A stretch of DNA of 64,000 bases, taken from the NCBI GenBank assembly GCA_021464415.1, contig CM038467.1, positions 68,147,393 to 68,211,392 on the forward strand, read 5' to 3'. Positions 21,430 through 31,717 of the stretch are shown here, piece by piece (position 1 is the first letter of the stretch; each line of letters begins with the position of its first letter). The notes under the pieces are model-generated. The model was not told the DNA's origin, did not search any database, and was given only the letters and a program-made list of their open reading frames with translations. The DNA comes from Lonicera japonica (lineage: Eukaryota > Streptophyta > Magnoliopsida > Dipsacales > Caprifoliaceae). The translations under genes and the position numbers were made by a program.

Positions 21430-22460
21430 TATTATTATTTTCTAAATAAATAATCTTATTTTTATTATATAATGTAAAAACAATTATTTTAAAATTAGTA
21501 TTTGCTTAAAATTGTAGAAGTAATCAATGTGAGTAAAGGTCAAAAAAACAAAATATAATAGTATTAATAATAATGTGTGTGACATATTTAGCATTCTTTA
21601 TGCATAAGAATGGTTAAAATTACAATAATAGCACATCTTTTGGCCATAAAATATAGGAAAAATTAGTACACGTTAATTATATTATAAAAAAAAAAAATTT
21701 ATGAAAAATTGTATCTAATTTAATTTTTTTATTTATTAATACCGGTATATGTTAAAATTAACCTAAAATATAAAGAGTGAAATGAAATAAGTAAAAATAA
21801 AAAGTAGAGGCAGTAAAATCAGATACAACGCATTTATATGTGTGTGCAGTTTCTAAAATTTTTAAAAATGTTTTTACAATTTTTTTTTTATTTTCAACCA
21901 ATTGCATATTGACGTGTGTACACACTATATAAAATTGAAAACCACAAACATAAAACAATGATTATTTTTTTTTTTCTGTCTTAGAGCATCTCTAATGTAA
22001 TATATAGCTAAAATTGAATAATCAAAAAGATTTTTGATTAGCTATTTAGTAAGTTATTAAAGTTAATAATGTAGGCATTTCCAATAATTTTTTTTCTCAA
22101 TAACCAAATTTGTGGGATCCATTATATTGATCAGTTACAATTAATCAATTTGAATTTTGTTTCAAAAAAAGTAGGAAAAGATGATTTAAATTTGAAAATA
22201 TTCTCTTTTACCTAATAAAATAACTGTGCCCCTCATTTTAGTTATTAAAGAATGTTGTTAACTTTGATTATAAAGTGAGTGGATTTAATTATTAGTTAAA
22301 AGGTTGCTAACATTTGATTATACTGTTGGGGTAATATCGTTAGTCAACATTGTTAAAATTAATTATAATTATTATTTTGATTATACCATTGAAGATACTC
22401 TAATATAAACAGATTATACGAAAAATTAAGATAGTTTTTTGTACATTAATTTAGGTGACT
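21430..22460. repeat. Dispersed 0.6-kb repeat, copy 1 (split by a MITE)
   Basis: Aligns with 23,180-23,860 through shared landmarks: AGCACATCTTTTGGCCATAA versus AGCACATTTTTTGGCCATAA, CAACCAATTGCATATTGACG versus CAACCAATTGCGTATTGACG, and the end GTACATTAATTTA. The alignment is interrupted only by the insert at 21,984-22,400. Same orientation, about 1.7 kb apart. Nature unknown: no coding capacity and no clear termini. Confidence 0.75.
21984..22400. mobile_element. MITE with GAGCATC termini (Tourist/Harbinger-like)
   Basis: Starts GAGCATCTCTAATGTAAT and its reverse complement starts GAGTATCTTCAATGGTATAA, giving imperfect terminal inverted repeats of about 20 bp. It is flanked by TTA on the left and TAA on the right, compatible with a TWA target site. 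The second copy of the surrounding repeat (23,180-23,860) reads CTGTCTTATGAAC across the site and so is an empty site. Length 417 bp, AT-rich, non-coding. Confidence 0.8.
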
Positions 22461-23179
22461 GTTATCTACACACTATTAAATGCTTGATTTTACTACATGT
22501 TTTATTTGCCTGATAACAAGTAAGTGTATTTTACTCGCTCGATAACAAGTGAGTACAAGTGCATATTACTCGCTCGATGACAAGCAAGTAAGACATTGAG
22601 TTTACTCCCCTATAATCAGGTTAGTAACATACACTTACTTATTTGTTATCAGACAAATAGTATACATTTACATGTTTATAATCGAACAAGTAACATACAT
22701 TTTACGACTACCAGGCACAATTATAAGTCCATATATTAATAAACATGGTGAAAAAAATTTCTAGTATGATGTAATGAATATTTAACTTCCCAAGAATTTC
22801 AGCGGCGCATATTGTCATATAGGGATGGCGCATGAAAGAGAAATCAGCGAGTGATGTAAATAAGAAAGAAATATCAAGAAAATGCAAATGATAGAGACGT
22901 TGGTTGAAACAAAGTTGAACTAAATATTAGCTGTTCCTTTGCTGCTTTAATTTGATGCTCTGAAGCCCATTAATTCACCATTGCGTAGAATCACATTCCA
23001 CATTCACAAAATCTTTTTGACAGACCATTAATTTTTATTTTTATCTTTTTTAATCGTAAATGTAAACATGCCGTTAGTCCAAGATAATTTGTATTTAGGA
23101 AAGTTAATGTATCACTTTCATATTAACTTTACTTTTAGTCTCTCTTACTATCACTCACCAAAGCTTTAATTTTTCAATA
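22461..23179. other. Intergenic sequence with short ACTCGCTCGATAACAAG-type repeats
   Basis: Between the two repeat copies. At 22,500-22,700 variants of CTCGCTCGATAACAAGTGAG recur about four times on both strands, forming small potential hairpins. No coding frame. Confidence 0.45.
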
Positions 23180-23860
23180 TCTTTCAAATAAATTGTCTAT
23201 TATTTTTAATTATATAATGTACAAACAATTATTTTCAAATTAGTATTTCTTAAAAATATAGAAGTCTAAATAATTAAACAATCAGTTCTAATACAGAGAA
23301 TTAATCGATGTTAATAAAGGTCAAAACAAATATCCTGATAGTAATAATAATGTGTTTGACATATTTAGCATTTTTTATGCACAAGAATGGTTCAAATTAC
23401 AATAATAGCACATTTTTTGGCCATAAAATATATGAAAATAATAACATGCATGTACTGTGAGAGTGCATATTAATTATACTACAAATAAAAATAAGAATAT
23501 TTTGTATAAAAATTTGTGTCTAATTTAATACGTATTTAATTTAATTTAATTTTATTTATTTATAAATACGCGTATATATTAAAATGGCCCTAAAATATAA
23601 AGAGTAAAATGAGAAAACTAAAAATAAAAAGTAGAGGCAATAAAATCAGATACAACGTTTGCATTTATATGCGTGCAGTTTCTAAAATTTTAAAAAAAGC
23701 TTTTACAGTTTTTTTTTATTTTCAACCAATTGCGTATTGACGTGTGTACACACCATATAAAATTGAAAACCACAAACATAAAACAATGACTTTTATCTGT
23801 CTTATGAACAAACTATACGAAAAATTAATGTGGTTTTTGGTACATTAATTTATGTCCGGC
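23180..23860. repeat. Dispersed 0.6-kb repeat, copy 2 (empty site)
   Basis: Direct copy of 21,430-22,460 without the MITE. It has its own small indels (for example extra sequence near 23,440-23,470). Confidence 0.75.
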
Positions 23861-24737
23861 TGTAAAAAATAAAATTGACTTTTATGGAAAAGTTTACTCT
23901 AGCTCAGTCATCATGAAAGACTTCTGAAAAGTGAAATCTCCATCTGGCAAAATGGAGATCATTTTTCACTGTTTTTCATGAAAAAAATGGTAAAAAATAG
24001 AAAATATATATTTTTTTATTTTTTATGAGTATTTGATTGCTTAATTTTTTAAGAAAAATAAGTTCTACCTAAATTCTTGTTACAAGTGTATAATACATAA
24101 AAGTAAGAACTTATTTTTTTAGCCTATCTCAAAGAAAATAAATTCCAACTAAGGTGGAAAATTAACCAAAGATCAAAAAGTATAATTCTAGGTAAAATAT
24201 AAGCGATCAATTACCAAAAGTTAGAAAATATATCATCATTACAAGAAAAAAAAATATACATATTTTTCACCTATAAAATAAATACAATCAAACACCTTTA
24301 ATTGAATTGCCTATAATATAAACATTTTCTACCCTAATTCTATACTTTCAACCAAACACACCCTTAAAAGTAAAAATATATTGCCATTACCTATATGATA
24401 TCTTTTTACCTACAACAAGTTTTAAAATGATAATAAAAATTATTAATCATAAGAAATCAAAAAAATAGTGATTATTTCTTTCTTCAATCATACTATAATA
24501 GTTTTATGAAATGCAGCTTATATAAAGTTAGGGGCGTCGATCAATTCATATTTTTGCTTGGTACAACTCGACACGACAAAAAGAATATCAACACGAACAC
24601 AACAAGAACCAAGATAACAAACACGACACGGCAAACATACACTGTTATAAATATTGCATCCTAATAAATATGTCCCAGTACAAGTGGAAACGGTAATTAT
24701 TTTCTACTTAGACACGACTAGACACGATTAATACTAT
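23861..24737. other. AT-rich intergenic sequence
   Basis: No frame. At 24,530-24,720 a GGGCGTCGATCAATTC start is followed by repeated CGACACGA words, which resembles the end of non-autonomous hAT-type elements. No partner end was found, so it is not called. Confidence 0.35.
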
Positions 24738-24746
24738 ATATCTATA

Positions 24747-24911
24747 GGGAAGTGTTAACTTATGCCCTAAGGGCACATGATAAATATCTAAATATAGAAA
24801 GAATTAGGTCATGCATAAAAATCAGTGTAGCATTAAGTGCATGTTGGACATTTATTCTTTCTATATTCAAGTATTTATCATGTGCTCTTAGGGAACACGT
24901 TAACACTACCC
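24747..24911. mobile_element. 165-bp foldback MITE, Mutator type (9-bp TSD)
   Basis: Left end GGGAAGTGTTAAC and right end GTTAACACTACCC. The inverted repeats extend about 50 bp into the element (left arm CACATGATAAATATCTAAAT, right arm complementary to CACATGATAAATACTTGAAT), so most of it folds on itself. A perfect 9-bp duplication, ATATCTATA, lies at 24,738-24,746 and 24,912-24,920. A 9-bp duplication with long inverted repeats points to a MULE-derived MITE. Confidence 0.88.
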
Positions 24912-25192
24912 ATATCTATACCTATGATTTCTTGCCAATTTGGTTCCAAATTTTTTATACGAACGCGATTTCATGTTCAAAACTCCGAACATAAACACGA
25001 TACCAAATTTTAATTTTGTTCAAATATCGTTTCCTTACATATTGTTTCTAAAATTACCAGTACCCCTACTTCAAGTTCATTTATTTTTATTATTTATATG
25101 ATTTTTAAAGTTATTTATGTTTTTTAACATAAAATAAAAGTGGTATTTGATGATTTGTTGTTTGCAGTTTTCATATATATTTAAGTATTACA

Positions 25193-25296
25193 GCCTTATG
25201 GGGTAGGCCTAGTGGTTCATTAGGTTCTTGTGATGAACGATCTATTTAGCGAGAGATCCCATAATCGAATCACTCCAGGTGTAATTGCTCAAAAAA
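25193..25296 (+). mobile_element. Short tRNA-derived SINE
   Basis: About 104 bp with a pol III A-box-like TAGGCCTAGTGG near 25,204, a B-box-like ATAATCGAATCAC at 25,261, and an A-rich tail before the right duplication. A perfect 10-bp target duplication, AAGTATTACA, lies at 25,183-25,192 and 25,297-25,306. The tail side identifies + orientation. Confidence 0.82.
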
Positions 25297-25431
25297 AAGT
25301 ATTACAATCATAAAGCAATTATAATTTATTATATTGTTATAAACGTAAACCTTATTTCAATCGTATTGAGTTGCGTCAAAATTTTAAAATGTCTACTTTT
25401 TTTTTCTTTTTTCATCAAGATTTATTAGCAA

Positions 25432-25680
25432 CACTACACCAATGTGGCTAACTGTCACGGTTGAAATTCGTGACAAACAACAAGGGTCATGGTTTCAAAC
25501 CATGACAAGTAAGGGCGTAACCATTTTCTTAATCACGGCAAGAACCGGTGATGTGTTTTATGGGTCATGGCTCTTCTTTTCTTGATATGTGGAAATGCAT
25601 TTAACTGAATGTCCACGGTCAGTGACAGTGACTCAAATTAAACATTATCACGAACCAAAACTGTGACTATGTTGATTTCA
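25432..25680 (+). mobile_element. Possible CACTA transposon end
   Basis: Begins CACTACACCAATGTGGCTAA, matching the CACTA terminus style. It is followed by several short subterminal words in both orientations (GTCACGG, ATTCGTGAC, GGTCATGG, CCATGAC). No opposite CACTA end or target duplication is visible nearby, so this is a fragment at best. Confidence 0.35.
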
Positions 25681-25995
25681 TCCCACAGCTGTACTTATAT
25701 GTGAACAAGAACCTATGAAAATATATTATTTGCTCTTTTACTAATTTCCCAATCATTTTTACCTGCCAAAATATAATATATATATACATATATACACATA
25801 TATACATGCACACAATGTAACTTGGAGAAAGAACTAATAATAATGAAATTGTAAACGACATAAAGTACACATAAAATCAACAAAACCATTAATTGTGTTT
25901 ACAAAGATTTAACAGGTCCAAAAACAAGTCCTTCATCCTTAAAAAGGACAAAGTAAAAATTAACAAACCCATTAATTGTTAATTATCTTAAACAC

Positions 25996-26431
25996 CATGT
26001 TGAGTTCTACAATTTTTTCATATGAGATCAATGATTTGAGTCAACCATTCTCAACAATCTCCACCTTGCCCCGGCTTTTCTGAATCTAACTCCACCATAG
26101 GCTCCACCAAGTCCAGCTACCGGGATGCTTTTGTAGCGACTTATCACCTTAGACTCTACCGTCACAAGTACGTGGATCCACCATCGAGTTTTGATACCAA
26201 TTGTTGTGCCCACCGGCACATGGGTCGGGCCCAGGGTACCAACTGGGCTAGCCGATCCGCGCACAAAGTAACGATATTGTCCCCAACTTAAACACCTTTG
26301 AGCCACATGTGTGGGGTTTTATCTCAAAAGGCCTCGTTACTATGTGGTGACACTCCCCCACTTTTATACTCATGCTAAGTTCTACAATTTTTTTATATGT
26401 GATTAATGGTTTGAGCCAACCATTCTCAGCA
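25996..26431 (-). mobile_element. TRIM (miniature LTR retrotransposon), 3'-truncated
   Basis: Read on -, a 230-bp LTR (26,202-26,431, + ends TGTTGTGCCC...CTCAGCA) is followed by AT and TGGTATCAAAAC (26,188-26,199), a tRNA-iMet-like primer-binding site with two transitions. A ~145-bp internal part ends in a purine tract (GGCAAGGTGGAGAT), then a partial second LTR at 25,996-26,056. The two LTR pieces share TTCTACAATTTTTT and CAACCATTCTCA. No coding capacity. The outer part of the 3' LTR is missing, so no target duplication can be tested. Confidence 0.7.
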
Positions 26432-27190
26432 TTATAGTACTAGGTAGTTTTCCGAATTAAATAGGATGAAATTGTACTAGTAGCATGTTTTTTGCAAAAT
26501 TAAAAAGGGTGGAAATTTAACTTACATACATCTATATATTTAAGTTTTTAACAATAAATTAGTATGAAAATATCTTGTAGAAAAGAATAAAGAGGGCAAT
26601 CCTTTTCCTTTTTACTCCCTCCAGTATAGCAAGAAAAATTGAAAATATAATGCTGGCCAGTATTGAAGCTCAACACAACATGTTACTCAATTGGTATATT
26701 AATTATGTGTTGGATGCTCACACTCTAATACTAAGCATATCCCGAAAACACCAAAAAGTTTATAACTCCACAAAATACATAGAAATTTGGCGGCCTTGCC
26801 ATTTCCATTTCTTTTTGTTTTTAATAATTAAGGGCGTGTTTGCTCGCACTTCATATCTATGGTAAAACTAGTTTTTGCCTGATTTTTCCCATTCTTACGA
26901 AAGCCTAAAAACCAATTTCTAGTAAGTTTTTGTCTTTCGTTGTTTATTTCCATCTACAACACTAGCTTCCAACTAATTTACTCCATTTCCATGTAAAGAT
27001 ATATCATATTAAAATAGAGAGATCCAAAGAATTTGTGTAATATTTGGTTCAAAATGGACATCCTCCCCATTGTAAATAATACACAGCAAAGAAATATATA
27101 TATATATATATCAATCACTGATTTGCAATTCATGATTTCATAGATTTTTTGCTCCATAATGAGATGATCTAAAAGAATTAGGGAGCCACC
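26432..27190. other. AT-rich sequence upstream of the L1 ORF1
   Basis: No gene recognised. The 5' end of the L1 element probably lies in this stretch, but I see no target duplication that would fix it. Confidence 0.35.
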
Positions 27191-28887
27191 TAAGGTTTTG
27201 CTTACTGCTGATTTTGTAGGAAGAAACTGGAGGAAAGGAGAGCAGAGCAAAGGAATTCAGGTTCGTGATGATTTCATGGTGAATTGGAAGAAATTCATTG
27301 ATGGTAGAAGTATTGATTATAGTGACCTAATGCCTGAGAAAGTGGACTTGCTATTGGAAAGGGGAGTCATTGAGCCTAAAATTATTAATGTATCCACAAG
27401 TGTTTCCAGTGATATTTCGTTGCAGAAGGAGAATGATAATTTGTTAGCGGTAATTGAAATGCAGTGCGAAAAGATATAGAAATTGGAAAAAAAGAATGTG
27501 ATTGTTGATAGTGAAATTGAGTGTGCTTCGAATCAACGTTTGAATGACCTAATTAACGATTTACTGGCTACTAAAAAGAATAATGTTGAGTAACGATTGG
27601 AGATGGATGTCCTTGTTGAGAAAGTTTTAGCACAGGATTCCTTATTGAAGAAGAAAGCTGTGATTGTAGAATCTGGCCAGGCATGTGGTAATCCAGTAGT
27701 GGTCAATACCTCTGAATATGAAAAGAATTTTCCAAGCCTTCTAACTTTGAGTGGGGGAGAGTGTAGGCCAAATGAGCAGGTGAAAAGCTGGGCTACGGTG
27801 GCTGTGGGTAATCGAAGTAAGAATGCAGGTACAATAATAGAATATGGGCAACCTACAAAAGCTAAGGGTGTTAAATGTGTGCAGTTTTCTTTAGATGAGG
27901 TTTCGGATGAATTGCAACGATGGAATAGAGCAGCTGTGGTGTATGTTCTCGGAGCAAAACTTTCGTTCCATGTGATAAAAGGTTTTTTTGAGGCGTGATG
28001 GAAGGAGTTTGGTGTGGTAAACATTTGTCTATTGAAATATGGTGTTTATATTGTAGAATTTAAAGATGTTGAGGCTAGGGGTAGAGTGTCCTTGGTATAT
28101 TAACACTAGGCTAATTATTGTGAAATTGTGAAGTCCAGATGTGAGTTTGGAGAGTGATGGAATGTCAATTGTCCCTATACGGATCAACTTACCAGGTCTG
28201 AAATTGCATTTGTGGGCACCTTTTATGCTTAGCAAAATTGCTAGTGTGGTAGGTAAACCACTTCATACGGATATGATGACGGTTAATCGTAGTCGATTGG
28301 CTTATGCGGGAATCTGTGTAGAAATAAGAAATGGGAATGTCTTACCCCAGTCTATTTTTTTGAAAGATAGAAATTGAGGGAAATTTGAGCAACTCGTTGA
28401 GTATGAGTGGGTTCCAGTTCATTGTGACCATTGTCATATATTCGGGCACATGGAGGGGAGGTGTGGACAGGAGCCTAAGGTCCTGCAGGTATGGCAGCCT
28501 AAAGCAAGTAATCCACAAAAGGAGGAAGTGAGGCATATTGTATCTGGTGGGGCAATGCGTGAGGTAGATCCAACTATAGTGAATTATCATGCCAAGGAGG
28601 GGCAGCAATGCCAAATAGATGAGATGCTGCAGGTGAAATTGAACAACTCTTTCCAGCAACTGATGAATGAGGATGAAATGGTGAATGTGGGGCATAATAA
28701 GGAACCAGAATGTGCAAATGTGGAAGTTCCTAGTAGGACGGGTGATAACCATAGCCAGGCAGGTGTGGCTAGCTTTAGTCAACGAGAATTTGCTGGTACT
28801 CCTGGATTTGTTAATAATGGTAGTCATGAGGGCAATGCAGCTAATCAAAAGAGGAAAAAAAAGCCTAAGGGTAAACCCAAGGTGTAA
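27191..28887 (+). pseudogene. L1 ORF1-type nucleic-acid-binding protein
   Basis: Broken into at least four frames. It starts with a basic stretch (ADFVGRNWRKGEQSKG). A DUF4283-like RNA-binding region lies at about 28,141-28,375 (VPIRINLPGLKLHLWAPF, LSKIASVVGKPLHTD). A zinc knuckle of zf-CCHC_4 type follows, CDHCHIFGHMEGRC (C-x2-C-x4-H-x4-C) near 28,420-28,465. A Lys-rich end (KRKKKPKGKPKV) stops at 28,885-28,887. Stops at 27,477, 27,591, 27,996 and 28,375 and frame changes separate the parts. Confidence 0.75.
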
Positions 28888-28913
28888 GTAGACAATTAAT
28901 TCTTCGTTTTTCT

Positions 28914-30108
28914 ATGATTAATATAGCATGTTAGAATATTAGAGGGTTGGATGCCCCTTATAAGCAAAGAGAAATTAGAAAATTCATCAAGGAGAATCAC
29001 TTGTGTTTGATCTGCATAGTTGAAAATAAAGTTATTGGGATAAACGTTGATAAAGTTAAAGCTAATTGCCTTCTCTAGTGGAATTTGGTGCATAACTGGC
29101 CTAGTAGAGGTGTTAGTAATGTTTGGATTGGGTGGAACCCCCATGTTTTATAGGTTTATACTCTTTTTTGTACTATTCAAACTGTTACATGTGTTGTGAA
29201 GATTATGGATATAAGTAAAGAATTTGTTTTGACCGGCATCTATGGGCACAATAATAGACAATTAAGAATGGATTTGTGGAAAGATATTGAGCGCATTGCT
29301 TGTGGGATCACGAGTTTACCTTGGCTCCTTATGGGGGACTTTAATGTTGTTAGAGTGGCTAGTGAGAGGCGTGGAGGTTTACTAGCTGATCTAGGAGAAA
29401 TGGATGATTTTAATGAGTGTATTAACCATAATTAGTTGATGGAAATGAACACTAACCCTGTGTTTGTTTGCTATTTCTGAACAAGATTTTAAATTTTTTT
29501 CTCAAAACACAATTTAAAATCAACTTTACTTTCACACTTCCCAAAATTTATTTCACTATACTTTCTCTCTCTAATTTTTTTTTAAAACGCCATAACTTTA
29601 AATCCAAAAATCAAAAAATAATAAAAAATATATATTTGAAACATACTCATCGAGATCTATAAAATAAGATCCATTGTGACTATTTTTTGAAATTTTTTAT
29701 GCGTTTTTTTCATTGGTTGAAAAAAAGTCAAACAAAACCAAATTCACTTTTCAACATAAAACTCTAACTCAAAACATTCAACCAAACACCAAATTTTTAA
29801 AAACTTGTCTAGAAAACTTGTCTAGAAACATTTACCAAACACCACTTAAGGGTCAGTTTTATACTTGGGATAATAAGAGGGATGGTGATGCTGCTATTTA
29901 GAGTCGTACTAATAGGGTGTTGATTAATGATGCATGGTTGATTACTTATCCAAATGTTGAAACTAAGGCTTTAGTAGGTGGGATTTCCGATCATAGTCCT
30001 ATTATTGTGTCTATACTAGAGGAGATGAGAATATGTATAAGGCCTTTTGAATTTTTTGACTATTGGATGAAAAATTATCAATTCAAAACTATTGTCAAAT
30101 CAGTATAG
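28914..30108 (+). pseudogene. L1 ORF2 endonuclease domain (EEP type)
   Basis: ATG at 28,914 opens MINIAC followed by a TAG in place of a Trp codon, then NIRGLDAPYKQREIRKF, CIVENKV (the usual Glu), SRGVSNVWIGWNP, TGIYGHNNRQLR and PWLLMGDFNVV. After a small insert it continues with GQFYTWDNKRDGDAA and GISDHSPIIV, the terminal SDH motif. These are the apurinic-type endonuclease motifs that nick target DNA during LINE insertion. At least five stops are present, plus the insert at 29,456. Confidence 0.8.
29456..29848. mobile_element. Small AT-rich non-autonomous element inside the L1 endonuclease
   Basis: The insert interrupts the endonuclease frame between the codons for EMNT and GQFYTW. Its ends are imperfect inverted repeats sharing GTGTTTG and, further in, TTCT..ACAAG (left GTGTTTGTTTGCTATTTCTG; right complement GTGTTTGGTAAATGTTTCTA). 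hAT-type is plausible, but the flanks (AACACTAA left, CACTTAAG right) do not give a clean target duplication. Confidence 0.55.
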
Positions 30109-30251
30109 GAGCAACAAGTTGAGGGGAATGCTATGTACCAGATGCATATGAAACTTAAGAAGTTGAAAGTTGAATTAAATAAACTAAGTCAAAGAGTTTA
30201 CATCAATCTGTTTACTAGAGTGAAAGAAGTTAAAGATGATTTGAATACTCA

Positions 30252-31706
30252 CTAAAGGTTAATGCAACAGGGTGGTGTTACTGCAGCTATAAAGCAAACT
30301 GGGAGAGATCTTTTGCAGAAATATATTGCTTTAAGTAATGATGAGAAATATGTTTTTAGACAGAAATCTGGAATTAAATGGCTCAAGTGTGGTGATAATA
30401 ACACTTCGTATTTTTTTCGGAAGGTGAATATGACTAGGGCCCGTAATAAAGTGATAAGTATTAATAGTATTGAGGGGGACCGAATTGAGGGTGAATAGGC
30501 AGTGCACAAAGAAACTATTAAATACTTTATGCAAGTGCTGGGGAAGAGTCAAAATGTGAATGGTAGACCTCCCAGAATCAAAAGAAGGCTAAATGCTAAC
30601 CATCAAGAAGCTATGTTAAGTCCGGTTACAGAATTGGATGTCAAAAATGCTATGTTCAGTATTGATTCTAGTAAGGCTCCAGGTCCGGATGAGTATAATG
30701 CTGCCTTTTTCAAGGGCAATTGGTAGATTGTTGTTCAGGATATTACTAAAGCATCTCTTTCTTTCTTTTCTACTGTAAGACTCCTCAAGTCATGGAACTT
30801 CGCATCTATATCCTTAATTCCTAAAGTCCAAATGCCGAACACTATAAAGGACTTTAGGCCAATTACTTATTGTAATGTTGTTCATAAATGCATTTCAAAA
30901 ATTATAATTCAAAAATTAAAGCCTTATCTTAGCTTACTTGTTGGTAGTCAGTAATCAGCCTTTGTGGCAGGCAGTCATATTGCTGATAATATTCTTCTCA
31001 TGCAAGAGCTGATGAAGGGTTACCATAATAATGATGGTACACCTAGATGTGCTCTTAAGGTGGACCTTCAAAAAGCCTATGACTCAGTTGAATGGTGCTA
31101 TGTGGAGAAGGTGTTGGAAGTTATGATTTTTCCTCATAAGATGATTGAGTGGATCATGATGTGTATTTCTACCCTGCATTATTCTATTTCTTCAAATGGC
31201 TGTGTGGATGATTTTTTTAAGGGTGCTAATGGCTTAAGACAAAGCAATCCCATCTCTCATTATCTTTTCATTTTAGTTGTGGAAGCTTTTTTTTAATCTT
31301 TTGGAGGATTATACTCGGTAAGAGGGGTTTGTTTACCACCCTAAATGCAGTCCAATTAGCCATAACTCACGTCATTTTTGCTAATGATTTGTTTCTTTTA
31401 TGTAGAGCTGATTGTAATTCTCTTGGCATTTTCAAAGCTACCTTGGATGTGTTTGGTGATCAGTCTGGTCTCAAACCAAGTATGCAAAAGAGTAACATGT
31501 TTGTAGTAGGTGTGGATGAGGAGTTGCAGAGAGATTTAGTTCATTGTATCGGCATGGAAACTAAGGAGTTGCCAGTAAGATACCTTGGAGTGCCTTTGAT
31601 TTCTACCAGACTAAAGGCTAGAGACTGTGAAGATATTACGAGGAAAATTGTTGCTAGAGTGCAAAACTGGACTGCTGCTGCTTTGAGCTATGCTGGCAAA
31701 ATCTAA
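30252..31706 (+). pseudogene. L1 ORF2 reverse transcriptase domain
   Basis: Pieces in order: the pre-RT region SGIKWLKCGDNNTSYFF, FSIDSSKAPGPDEYNAAFF, then ISLIPKVQMPNTIKDFRPIT, QSAFVAGSHIADNI-type region, ALKVDLQKAYDSVEW (first catalytic Asp), NGLRQSNPISHYLF and THVIFANDLFLLCRAD. The last corresponds to the F-A-D-D motif but reads FAND, so one catalytic Asp is lost. Stops at about 30,496, 30,724, 30,954 and 31,294 and a frame change before 31,329 break it. The frame ends GKI-stop at 31,706, just before the LTR-like insertion. Confidence 0.85.
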
Positions 31707-31717
31707 CTAGTTAATTT

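Noticed and set aside
24752..24994. 80-codon + frame
   Set aside because: Lies in the foldback MITE and continues past its end; no protein-like features.
26028..26306. 92-codon minus frame
   Set aside because: Falls across a TRIM LTR, primer-binding site and internal region, which are non-coding.
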